Source: JAVJRN01 sp040218415
Lineage (GTDB): Bacteria; Bacteroidota; Bacteroidia; Cytophagales; Cyclobacteriaceae
Assembly (NCBI GenBank): GCA_040218415.1
Contig: JAVJRN010000017.1
Span: 1-8,053 of the forward strand
Direction of reading: 5' to 3'
DNA length: 8,053 nt
Position 1 is the stretch's first letter. The number at the start of each line of letters is the position of its first letter. The notes below the pieces were generated by a model that worked only from the letters and a program-made list of their open reading frames with translations, did no database searches and was not told the DNA's origin. The position numbers and the translations under genes are program-made. Positions 1 to 5,772 of this stretch are shown here, in pieces.

Positions 1-75
1 TTGCCCCATACTCTCAGGGCTAGACTCCCATTCCTCTATGATAGGAAACATCTCTGATTCACTCTTGCGTGGCAT
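1..75 (-). CDS. IS66-type accessory transposase (TnpA/OrfA-like), 5' part only
   Basis: Twenty-five codons are open from an ATG at 73-75 to the window edge. The protein begins MPRKSESEMFPIIEEWESSP and continues ESMGQ. The KSE-x-EMF-x-x-x-EEW pattern is what I know from the N-terminal helix-turn-helix region of the small accessory proteins of IS66-family elements, which usually continue with a FC-x-x-x-GI segment and a YWLxKY tail; that part lies outside the window. An A-rich stretch (AGAAAAAAGC) sits just before the ATG. The gene starts only 22 nt after the neighbouring gene's stop codon, in the place where the other genes here have a long inverted-repeat spacer. An insertion sequence may therefore have landed in that spacer. 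With 25 residues the family call is tentative; a stand-alone small DNA-binding protein is the alternative. Confidence 0.5.
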   Translation of the reverse strand, partial: MPRKSESEMFPIIEEWESSPESMGQ

Positions 76-110
76 AGCTTTTTTCTGCAAATTTCAGCTA
101 GTTATATGCC
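71..110. repeat. Short imperfect palindrome, possible remnant of a cassette spacer
   Basis: GGCATAGCT at 71-79 pairs with AGCTA(GTTA)TATGCC at 96-110, leaving GTTA as a bulge and a loop of about 16 nt. In the gene direction the right arm reads GGCATATAAC, identical to the opening of the spacer after the 663-1367 gene. The usual AAGCGCT continuation is missing and transposase-like sequence follows. It may be a truncated spacer, a hairpin ahead of the 1-75 gene, or part of an insertion-sequence end. Confidence 0.3.
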
Positions 111-460
111 GAATTCAAGATGCTCATACCCGAAGGGATACCCAATAAGTCACAGTAACCATCGTATAAGGGTTCTTCCAGCTGATACTGTTCCCAAGTC
201 CATTGTCCGATGAATGAATTACAGCGTTGGAAGGTTCTTAGTTCGGACGAAAAGAAGTCTTCATGAAAAGTCTTCAGTTTCTTCAAAGAGTCCAAGTAGG
301 GTTGATACTTCAGATATGTTTGTCCGTCCTTCTCTGCTGGAGTTACCAGTTGATAAACTTCGCCAGTTTCCAACATGTTAAGATACCAGTTGTAGAATTT
401 TGTGACTTGTTCCTTTGGTTCAGGAGAGTTCAGGAATAAAAGTATGATGAAAAGCTTCAT
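98..460 (-). CDS. Small possibly exported protein, weak DUF3828-like pattern
   Basis: The protein has 120 residues. I start it at the ATG at 458-460 (MKLFIILLFL...) rather than at the in-frame ATG at 493, because the upstream 11 codons lie across the inverse-repeat box of the spacer. The N-terminus is a short hydrophobic stretch that could be a weak signal peptide or anchor. Next comes VTKFYNWYLNMLETG, which resembles the FYxWYLxxL opening of DUF3828-type secreted proteins, then a helical middle and an aromatic segment (GQWTWEQYQLEEPLY). The last codons read A-Y-N-stop. The AAC codon is the core of a GGCATATAAC box and the TAG follows directly, so the coding end runs into the spacer boundary. 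No active site is recognisable. The leader after the spacer's GTTA is about 23 nt with no promoter visible. Real gene likely; function unknown. Confidence 0.7.
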   Translation of the reverse strand: MKLFIILLFLNSPEPKEQVTKFYNWYLNMLETGEVYQLVTPAEKDGQTYLKYQPYLDSLKKLKTFHEDFFSSELRTFQRCNSFIGQWTWEQYQLEEPLYDGYCDLLGIPSGMSILNSAYN

Positions 461-483
461 TCTATCTTCAGGGTAGTGGCATT

Positions 484-655
484 TAACGCTCATACATGGA
501 GCTGTGGCCTCCGAGCCTAATTAATTGTGATAAAAGTAGATTATCTACTGGTGCAAACAAAGGAATAAACTGGCACTGCGTCATGAAAATTAAAAACTAC
601 TACGAGCAGAAGTAAGTAGAAAGCACTAAGACATATGCCCGATCAGCGTTTGTTA
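484..655 (-). repeat. attC-like cassette spacer B
   Basis: In the gene direction it opens TATAACAAACGCTGATCGGGCATATGTC, carries TAGTGCTTTCTA nearby (plus strand TAGAAAGCAC at 617-626), and closes GTATGAGCGTTAAATGCC. The ends form an imperfect inverted repeat, GGCATATAAC-AAA-CGCT against AGCG-TTA-AATGCC, like the R''/L'' and L'/R' arms of an attC site. The closing GTTAAAT fits GTTRRRY, but the opening ATATAAC misses RYYYAAC at one position. An internal block (GCACTGCGTC-x-TGAAAA, plus strand) is shared with spacers E and F. The 172-nt length resembles long Vibrio-type attC sites. Confidence 0.6.
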
Positions 656-662
656 TATGCCT

Positions 663-1367
663 CTATTTTATTTCAACAATTGCTCCTGTTTTCGGAGAAA
701 GTTCCATCAGATAAAATCCAAAAACAGCGCAGTTCTGTTGCCTATATTTGATTTCCGTTGGTATTCCTCTGCCATCCGTTGGTAGTTCGGTATGAAGATG
801 GTATTTAGAGGTGTCTAGGTCGGATTTTAGAAGTTCAGCTTTGTCTATTGTTAAATCCCAGCCTTGATTGTTATGCCAGCATATCCAAACACCATCTCCC
901 AGTTCAGGAACCGATCTGATGTCAAATTGCGCGAAATTTCTGTTAGGTAGTTCGTTCGTGATTGCAGGAGTTACGAATCTGTAAGTCCCATTATCAATGA
1001 CCGTTAAGCTATTGGTTCGATCTTCGGAGTAGAAGTAAATTGTTGTTTGGTTGTTATAGTGGTAAGGCCACCAATTTGACCAAATCATAATCGGTGCTAG
1101 GATTATTAGGTTAAGTCCGATACCAAACTTTATATATCTAACGAATCCACCTAGAAAGTCAGGATCAGCTTTTTTCCAGAATGTTACTTTTGAGTCGTTT
1201 CCTCGCTTAGACATTGCCCAGAATGTTAGACCGGTTAGGTATCCAAGAGTTGCTAGGTGGACTAGGTATTTAAGTGTTCCAGAGTTCTCGCCAAATAAGT
1301 TGACCAGCGCAAAAAACCAAATGGCAATTGACGCAAGAATTAGAATTGAAAAGTAAACTGGTCTCAT
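663..1367 (-). CDS. Three-TM membrane protein with C-terminal soluble domain, hypothetical
   Basis: The protein has 234 residues. Three hydrophobic segments fill the first 100 (about residues 4-24, 32-52 and 76-97). A soluble domain of about 135 residues follows, with many short polar and aromatic stretches (IYFYSEDRTNSLTVIDNG, WICWHNNQGWDL) suggestive of a beta-rich fold. Two Cys in the soluble part (WICWH and QQNCAVFG) could pair if it faces the periplasm. I do not recognise the family. The ATG lies only about 15 nt after the GTTA of spacer C, leaving no room for a promoter, so expression probably comes from read-through. The stop codon is 7 nt before the TAAC that opens spacer B. This tight packing between spacers is what a gene cassette would show. 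Confidence 0.75.
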   Translation of the reverse strand: MRPVYFSILILASIAIWFFALVNLFGENSGTLKYLVHLATLGYLTGLTFWAMSKRGNDSKVTFWKKADPDFLGGFVRYIKFGIGLNLIILAPIMIWSNWWPYHYNNQTTIYFYSEDRTNSLTVIDNGTYRFVTPAITNELPNRNFAQFDIRSVPELGDGVWICWHNNQGWDLTIDKAELLKSDLDTSKYHLHTELPTDGRGIPTEIKYRQQNCAVFGFYLMELSPKTGAIVEIK

Positions 1368-1382
1368 GGGATAATAGGCATA

Positions 1383-1612
1383 TAACGCTTATCTATCGGG
1401 CGTATGTCCCGAACTTTGCTGATGGAAAACTAAGCTAGTAAAGCTGCGCCACTCGCACAACTGTTTCTTATGAAAAACTGGGTTGAGTAGTGAATATCTA
1501 GAAGCACAAAAGCTGCGCAAAGAACATAACTTTCAGAAGGAGCAGCTTTGCGGTTTGGTCGCATTGAAGTAGGCTAGAAGCACTCAGACATATGCTCTTT
1601 GAGCGCTTGTTA
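1383..1612 (-). repeat. attC-like cassette spacer C
   Basis: In the gene direction it opens CACGTAACAAGCGCTCAAAGAGCATATGTC, followed by GAGTGCTTCTAGCC, and closes CATACGCCCGATAGATAAGCGTTATATGCC. AACAAGCGCT and AGCGTTAT form the terminal inverse pair, and CATATG/CATACG blocks lie inside both arms. The interior (about 1430-1570) differs from the other copies but has its own repeats: AGCTGCGC occurs at both 1441-1448 and 1510-1517. No ORF of note is present. It differs from B and F in the middle while keeping both ends, as attC sites do. Confidence 0.6.
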
Positions 1613-1619
1613 CGTGTAT

Positions 1620-2210
1620 TTAGCCCTTCTTCTTCTTTTTCGGGGGTTTGCAATAATAGCAGAAGTTGCTGAGTTCACCTATTTCAATTAATACTTTTTG
1701 ATGTTCAGTGTTTAGCAATTCGGCTTCTCTTCCTAGATCTGTCACTTTCAAGACTCTCGCACTCTCAGCATTCATTTCTTCTTGAAGGTTTTCAAATATT
1801 GGTTTGAAAAAGTTTACATCAGAGAAAGCACCCTTTTCTTCGTACATTCTTTGTCTGAATTTCCGTGTGTAGAGTTCAGTCAAGTCAAAACTATACTGTC
1901 CGAAGTTGACAAGTTGTAGCGCAGTTGTAGAATCTGGTGCCGTGATCACAGCGGCGTTCCTGTTAAAAGTAGTTTTCACTTTTGTGTTAAAATTCTTAGT
2001 AAACATGAATTCGTATGTACTCATTTGGAAACTAAAATCCATGTTAGAGCCAGAGTAAATCGAGTAGGATGTTAAATTCTCATTTATTTCGGTTTGCGGA
2101 GATTGAAAATCACTGAGTTCCAGTTGAAAATCAATTGTCCAATTTTCAATTGTCTGACTAAATCCAGTTGAAAATGTTAATACGAGGAATAAGAAGAGTA
2201 CTGGTTTCAT
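1620..2210 (-). CDS. Secreted DUF922-like protein lacking the HExxH-type motif
   Basis: The protein has 196 residues, with a signal peptide at about 1-19 (MKPVLFLFLVLTFSTGFSQ). The mature part starts with a WTIDFQLELSDFQSP segment, then a beta-rich middle, then FGQYSFDLTELYTRKFRQRM at roughly residues 103-122. I know a Bacteroidota DUF922-type pattern with W-x-x-x-x-x-L-x-W-x-DF near the start and a later HEQ-x-HFD-x-x-E-x-x-ARKxR helix. This protein keeps the FD-x-TELYTRK part, but both His and the Glu of the HE-x-x-H element are absent (NFGQYSFD), so it should not bind metal in the usual way. A late TEHQ resembles the DxET element. The tail is unusual: CYYC, then PP and five Lys. The stop is a few bases ahead of the TAAC opening of spacer C. 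Family call by eye only. Confidence 0.6.
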   Translation of the reverse strand: MKPVLFLFLVLTFSTGFSQTIENWTIDFQLELSDFQSPQTEINENLTSYSIYSGSNMDFSFQMSTYEFMFTKNFNTKVKTTFNRNAAVITAPDSTTALQLVNFGQYSFDLTELYTRKFRQRMYEEKGAFSDVNFFKPIFENLQEEMNAESARVLKVTDLGREAELLNTEHQKVLIEIGELSNFCYYCKPPKKKKKG

Positions 2211-2227
2211 TGAGATTGCTTTTTACA

Positions 2228-2519
2228 CACATCGATTAGCTAGCGATTGTATGCCCTCCACTTGCTAATAGCACTAAAATAGTGGTTTTAAATTAATTCC
2301 ATCCAAACTGAATGCTTAAGAAAATAATCAACACAATAACTGCGCCGAGTATGATGAAGGGTAATAGACAGTTCTTCCAAATCGTCATTTTGGATCTGTC
2401 TGTTTTTCCGGTACTGCCAGGATAGTCGGGTGATGGTAGCATAAATTAATTTAAAAACACGGTCAAGTTAATAATCCATTTCTAGAAGCACTTTGGCATA
2501 AAATCGCTAGTGCCTGTTA
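2228..2519 (-). repeat. attC-like cassette spacer D, containing a micro-ORF
   Basis: In the gene direction it opens CTGTAACAGGCACTAGCGATTTTATGCC, continues AAAGTGCTTCTAGAA, and closes GGGCATACAATCGCTAGCTAATCGATGTG. TAGCGAT and ATCGCTA plus ATGCC and GGCAT pair across the two ends. The closing core is degenerate: where the other spacers have CGTTA, this one has CGATG. The TAAC that opens it supplies the stop codon of the 2517-3083 gene. The middle is occupied by a 49-codon reading frame, which makes this the longest complete spacer. Confidence 0.5.
2293..2442 (-). CDS. 49-residue single-TM micro-protein, hypothetical
   Basis: An ATG at 2440-2442 opens 49 codons ending in TAA at 2293-2295. The N-terminal 24 residues are polar, with Pro, Gly and Lys (MLPSPDYPGSTGK, then TDRSKMTIWKN). 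A clear membrane segment follows (CLLPFIILGAVIVLIIFLSI), and the tail is QFGWN. Basic residues before the helix suggest the N-terminus stays in the cytoplasm. It fills the interior of spacer D, with spacer arms on both sides. No Shine-Dalgarno is visible, but the upstream bases are A/T-rich as is common in Bacteroidota. A later in-frame ATG (MTIWKN...) is an alternative start. Support is the membrane-protein-like composition and the absence of any other feature in that stretch; no homologue is known to me. Confidence 0.5.
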   Translation of the reverse strand: MLPSPDYPGSTGKTDRSKMTIWKNCLLPFIILGAVIVLIIFLSIQFGWN

Positions 2520-3083
2520 CAGGCCGTTATTACGCAATACAGCAAATGCTGATACGGTTAGAATGGCCACTTGTTGGTAAGTTTCGTTATCCAGATTTGC
2601 TCCGTCCAATGCGAAAATAATTCCGTCAGCAATCAATCCAGAACTCACGTTATAGTCGTTCCGTTCGATTTCCTTAAATACTCCAATGAAGTCTTTAATT
2701 ACTCGATCCTTAGGTTTGGTCTTCTTCAGGAGTTTTATCAAAATTTCATAGTTCACAAGGTTACCCTGTATGATACCTAAGTCAGTTAACGACTTTTTAA
2801 TATTCCAGTATCTGTCGTTCGGGAGAGAATCTTGTGTTGCTTCAATAGTTTGATGTTGTGCGTCGTTCTCGACGAGATAATGAAGGTAGTTGAGGTATTT
2901 TGTGGAATTGTCTGTTCCGTCAATTGGAAGTTCGGTCAGGTAATCGATGAAGGGGTTGAGGATGCCACGTTCGAAATCTACATCACGTTGTTCACACAGT
3001 TTGTTTAGATGTTTGCCGAAGTTAGTTTGTTCGTTCGTGGCAAAGAGGTTCAGGGAAATTAATACTGCAATTAAAGAATTCAT
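2517..3083 (-). CDS. Secreted or anchored helical protein, hypothetical
   Basis: The protein has 188 residues from the ATG at 3081-3083 (MNSLIAVLISLNLFATNEQ). The in-frame ATG at 3116 would place 11 residues across the spacer's closing box, so I reject it. Residues 1-16 are a short hydrophobic leader, probably a signal peptide. The rest is mostly helical, with charged repeats (LIKLLKKTKPKDRVIKDFIGVFKEIE) and a late hydrophobic helix (VAILTVSAFAVL). I recognise no family or catalytic motif. Its TAA stop is itself the TAA of the TAAC box that opens spacer D, so gene end and spacer end share bases. The leader after the preceding GTTA is about 23 nt. Confidence 0.7.
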   Translation of the reverse strand: MNSLIAVLISLNLFATNEQTNFGKHLNKLCEQRDVDFERGILNPFIDYLTELPIDGTDNSTKYLNYLHYLVENDAQHQTIEATQDSLPNDRYWNIKKSLTDLGIIQGNLVNYEILIKLLKKTKPKDRVIKDFIGVFKEIERNDYNVSSGLIADGIIFALDGANLDNETYQQVAILTVSAFAVLRNNGL

Positions 3084-3106
3084 ATGAAAGCTGCGCCCAT
3101 GAGAAA

Positions 3107-3228
3107 TAACGGTCAAGCATAAGAGCAGTAGCGGATTTCAAGGCGATTAATTGTCCGCCACCACAAAAGTTTATTAAATGCACAGACCTTGCTTTTACCA
3201 CCGAAACCCCTATGTTTTTTTAGCTTTT
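3107..3228 (-). repeat. Half of cassette spacer G, interrupted by the group II intron
   Basis: In the gene direction the closing arm reads TACTGCTCTTATGCTTGACCGTTATTTC, like the CGATAGCTTATCGTTATGG and TAGATAAGCGTTATATG closings of F and C. A GCGGA/TCCGC pair at 3131-3135 and 3154-3158 makes a small hairpin. The opening arm expected next to the 3945-4424 gene is not recognisable; the intron begins at 3229, and only 27 nt of ordinary sequence separate its 3' end from that gene's stop. The bases just before the intron are a T-run followed by AGCTTTT. Assignment to the spacer family is weaker than for B, C, E and F. Confidence 0.35.
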
Positions 3229-3729
3229 GTGTGCCCAGCATGGGCATCTGGTATCTAAGATACCAAATTATTCCAGAGGGCTGGCGATCCAGAGGGTGAA
3301 AGACTAGCCGTCCGCGACCCTTATGCGCGGGAGTCGTGTCCTGAATCACTAGCAAGTCGCAAGGTTGGATACTGTGAGGTATTGACCGAAGGAAGCGAGA
3401 CTGCAAAGACTAAGCCGTCCGCACTCGGTTCTAACGAACAGGACCGGGTCGCCGGGCGACTGGATACAGAGGCTGTAAATGACTAGCCGTCCGCGAGAGA
3501 TGGGGTAGCACATCATACCAACGTCCAAAGGGTAGGAAACTATCAAGTGCCTGTAGTAGATCCAGTGGATATTAGGTGAATCCTACGCGGCGCGGGAATA
3601 TGCTCTTACTTGGGGAGATCTCGGTCGGACTGCACGTCCCCGACTGAACATATTGTGAAGTGAAAATTCTATAAGGACTGCTAGTCATAGCCTTATCTTA
3701 AAAGTAGCGGTAAGCAATTACTGGTGTAA

Positions 3730-3755
3730 AGCCCGTGGGAAAATTCCAACGGGCT
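3730..3755 (+). other. Minimal domain IV hairpin of the intron
   Basis: AGCCCGTGGGAA at 3730-3741 pairs with TTCCAACGGGCT at 3744-3755 through 11 pairs with a single mismatch and a two-base loop. It lies between the domain III motif and domain V, which is where the reverse transcriptase gene sits in complete introns. Nothing around it reads as a decayed reverse transcriptase, so the protein gene was either lost cleanly or never present. Confidence 0.55.
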
Positions 3756-3791
3756 AAAGAGCGGAATTGTATGCTTTAGGATCGGGGACGT

Positions 3792-3835
3792 CCACCGTAT
3801 ACGCGATCGTTCCACGCCGGCCGTGCGTACGGTGG
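3792..3835 (+). other. Intron domain V with unusual triad and enlarged tip
   Basis: CCACCGTA (3792-3799) pairs perfectly with TACGGTGG (3828-3835), and GTGTGA follows as is usual after domain V. In the known fold the catalytic triad lies just before CGUAU and is AGC or CGC. Here that place reads C-A-C (3793-3795), so the central G appears to be A. Domain V is normally about 34 nt with a GNRA tip; here it is about 44 nt with only three clear upper pairs (ACG/CGT) and no GNRA loop. This suggests impaired splicing, if my alignment is right. Confidence 0.55.
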
Positions 3836-3944
3836 TGTGACCGGGCTGGCCTGGCGTTTCAAGGGCACGCCTAGTGAGGCGCACCGTGGGCTTTTGGCTC
3901 ACGGCCGTCTACTCGACCATGAAATAATGTATTCTTCATCATAC

Positions 3945-4424
3945 TTAGAATGCATAACCCAATCCTATTCCAATACCTAATGTACCTATGTTTGATCTAA
4001 ATATAAATCCACCTTCAGGTTTTTGGTATTTGTAACCTAATGATGCAATAGGCCAAATTTCTGAGCCGATAAACCCTCCGAGAGACGTTTCAAAATGATT
4101 ATTTTTTCTTCCTAGAAGAAAAGTTAATCCTGCAAGTCCACCAGCGGATTGGCTCACACCAAAAAAATCTATATAATAGTAACCTAAACCAAATCTTCCA
4201 TTTATTTGAAATGAATTTGATTCTGACCTGTATAATTTGGTTTCAAAATTTATTGACTGAAGAATAAATGAACCTTCCAAGTACAAATTGTTATTTCCAT
4301 CGGATTCGCGATCGGTATTGTTAAGTGTTGTGCTGTTTGAATCTGCTACTTTGTCAACAATTTCCTGAGAAAACAGAAAACTATTAGCCAGTAAAAACAT
4401 GGTTGCTATAAGTACTGTTTTCAT
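3945..4424 (-). CDS. Small outer-membrane beta-barrel-like protein
   Basis: The protein has 159 residues. A signal peptide covers about 1-19 (MKTVLIATMFLLANSFLFSQ). A polar linker rich in Asp, Asn and Ser follows (about 20-45). The rest alternates Gly and aromatic strands (SFQINGRFGLGYYYIDFF, GGFIGSEIWPIASLGYKY) and ends GLGYAF. A C-terminal Phe after an amphipathic strand is the usual recognition signal for beta-barrel insertion. Length would allow a barrel of about eight strands. It lies downstream of the two larger genes on the same strand, with about 70 nt between, so it may be part of that unit or have its own promoter; none is visible. Ligand and role unknown. Confidence 0.7.
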   Translation of the reverse strand: MKTVLIATMFLLANSFLFSQEIVDKVADSNSTTLNNTDRESDGNNNLYLEGSFILQSINFETKLYRSESNSFQINGRFGLGYYYIDFFGVSQSAGGLAGLTFLLGRKNNHFETSLGGFIGSEIWPIASLGYKYQKPEGGFIFRSNIGTLGIGIGLGYAF

Positions 4425-4449
4425 TCTATTTAATTTTGGTTTTAAGACA

Positions 4450-4474
4450 GTTGTTGAATTAAAATATTCACAAC
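4450..4474 (-). terminator. Weak hairpin between two genes
   Basis: In the gene direction GTTGTGAAT pairs with ATTCAACAAC around a six-base loop, with one bulged A. It lies about 20 nt after the stop of the 425-residue protein and ahead of the outer-membrane gene. The stem is AT-rich and the following bases are not a strong U-tract, so it could be a partial terminator or an RNA end that stabilises the upstream message. Confidence 0.25.
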
Positions 4475-4494
4475 GGAATCAATAAAGAGTCGTT

Positions 4495-5772
4495 TTAATG
4501 CTTTTTGTTTTTTGTTATCAATATTTTTTTTGTTTGTAATAGACTTATGAAAGTAATTAGAGAGACTATTAAGCCAAGAAAAATAGTTGAGGGAAAAAGA
4601 AGAAATCCAATGATGTTGCCCTCCAATGGTGCAAGCCATATGAAAAAGGTCGATAGACCTATTATTTGGAACAAATGTCTTTGCGAAAAAATATACAAGA
4701 AACTATTGGGTCCTTTAAAACTAAATGGATATTCCTTGGAAGTAAAGATGAGGCTGTAAATAAATAGTCGAATGAAGAAGACAAGTACTAAGATGAAGAT
4801 AAAAGCCATGGGATTTACTTGAAAAACGTTTGAGCCCTTGGAGTCCCCTAAATCCAAACTATTGCAAATCAAATAAGACATCATCTGGTAGAAAGGATTT
4901 CCTATTATAGTTAGCATTAGGAAATAGGCAAATTTAATTTGATACATAGCATGTGATGTAGGCTTATTTTTCCTTTTAGCGATGCGTGATTTGAGAGTAG
5001 GATAACTCCACCAAATAACTCCGCCAATAGCCAATATAGCCAGTAGATAGATAGCCACCTGCATTGTAAATAATTTCCCAATTTGAAAAATAATGCCGTC
5101 TAAACGCTCCGCCTCTTTAGAAATAAAATAGGGCATTGAACTAAAAGGATTAAAACCCTTCTCTATCATCATTTCGCGTAGTATGACCAATTGTGCATCT
5201 GCTGCTTCGAACTGTGCATTTGCGTTACCGATAAATAGCTCGTAAGCGGAATACCCTTTTACATCAGAGGGCTCTAAATTCATAGAAAAAGCGCTCCTAA
5301 GCTCTTCAATTTGATTTTCAGAAATTCTAGGAAGCTTACTAATACTTGCATATTCATTTTCTTTAAAATAAGCCTTACTGAGAGGAATAAGAGAATCGTA
5401 TCTTTTGTCATCAAAGATCCCGTCCTGGACATAAAGTAGCATTTTGTCAATCTCGTTTTCTCGATCCAAAGTGGACTCAAATCTGTCATAAGTGTAGTGC
5501 CCCTCCATGACCAGTCGGTTATTAAGAAAATGCATTATTCGGAAATCAGGATCCTCCTTGCCATCAAATATTTCAACGGCTAATACTCTGATATTACTTG
5601 TGACAGGATAGCTTCTAATCACTTTGTAGGTTGTATTGTAGCGATTGCCTCGTGTATCTGTATCATCTCTTGAAATCGTGTCACCAAAAATCGTAATAGC
5701 GCGATTCGACCTTAGTTCTTCTTCATCATATTCATCAAAGAAAAACCGCCCCTGGGGAAGGTCTACAACCAT
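4495..5772 (-). CDS. Five-TM membrane protein with large N-terminal soluble domain, possibly the 3' part of a split gene
   Basis: The protein has 425 residues. Residues 1-230 are soluble and acidic. Five membrane helices follow at roughly 237-257, 275-297, 320-345, 365-385 and 388-415. The basic loop KSRIAKRKNK after helix 1 and the basic C-terminus (KKILITKNKKH) place both inside the cell, which leaves the N-terminal 230 residues in the periplasm. There is no signal peptide to export them. The start ATG overlaps the end of the preceding gene by 10 nt, and in this frame the reading stays open upstream (ANPISQKNS before MVVDLP) to a TGA about 14 codons back. Adding one A to the five-A run just before would join both genes in frame. 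It may be translated on its own by coupling. Family not recognised. Confidence 0.65.
   Translation of the reverse strand: MVVDLPQGRFFFDEYDEEELRSNRAITIFGDTISRDDTDTRGNRYNTTYKVIRSYPVTSNIRVLAVEIFDGKEDPDFRIMHFLNNRLVMEGHYTYDRFESTLDRENEIDKMLLYVQDGIFDDKRYDSLIPLSKAYFKENEYASISKLPRISENQIEELRSAFSMNLEPSDVKGYSAYELFIGNANAQFEAADAQLVILREMMIEKGFNPFSSMPYFISKEAERLDGIIFQIGKLFTMQVAIYLLAILAIGGVIWWSYPTLKSRIAKRKNKPTSHAMYQIKFAYFLMLTIIGNPFYQMMSYLICNSLDLGDSKGSNVFQVNPMAFIFILVLVFFIRLFIYSLIFTSKEYPFSFKGPNSFLYIFSQRHLFQIIGLSTFFIWLAPLEGNIIGFLLFPSTIFLGLIVSLITFISLLQTKKILITKNKKH

Larger units (their letters stand above)
3229..3917 (+). mobile_element. ORF-less group II intron RNA
   Basis: A group II intron is a self-splicing ribozyme that normally moves with its own reverse transcriptase. 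The 5' end GTGTGCCCAGCATGGGC matches the GUGYG start and first hairpin of many bacterial introns. A perfect GGTATC-TAA-GATACC hairpin follows at 3250-3264. AGCCGTCCGC, a phrase I associate with domain I of these introns, occurs three times (3306-3315, 3413-3422, 3485-3494). GTGAAGTGAAAATTCTATAAGG and AGTCATAGCC near 3655-3692 match the usual domain II-III region. Domain V is at about 3792-3835, and the 3' end is CTACTCGAC. Total length is 689 nt, with only a 26-nt hairpin where domain IV would carry the protein, so mobility would need a helper in trans. Orientation is opposite to every gene here. GC content is clearly higher than the neighbours, suggesting transfer. Start and end are judged from motifs and could be off by a few bases. 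Confidence 0.85.

Noticed and set aside
461..493. Upstream start giving MSVKCHYPEDR before MKLFII
   Set aside because: Those codons cross the closing box of spacer B and hide a hydrophobic N-terminus; the internal ATG is better.
2571..2780. 69-codon plus-strand frame
   Set aside because: Antisense shadow of the 188-residue protein gene, with no supporting context.
3113..3902. Three minus-strand reading frames (97, 65 and 69 codons)
   Set aside because: They run antisense through the group II intron, have no protein-like pattern, and are explained by the higher GC of the ribozyme.
3229..3917. Class IIC (terminator or attC-targeting) intron
   Set aside because: The 5' end, the repeated AGCCGTCCGC phrases and the two-part exon pairing fit other classes better. 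The T-run before it is not preceded by a convincing terminator stem.
4442..4759. Short frames on both strands overlapping the end of the 425-residue gene
   Set aside because: They overlap a longer gene with convincing membrane helices; composition is not protein-like.
5280..5489. 69-codon minus-strand frame
   Set aside because: Alternate frame inside the 425-residue gene.
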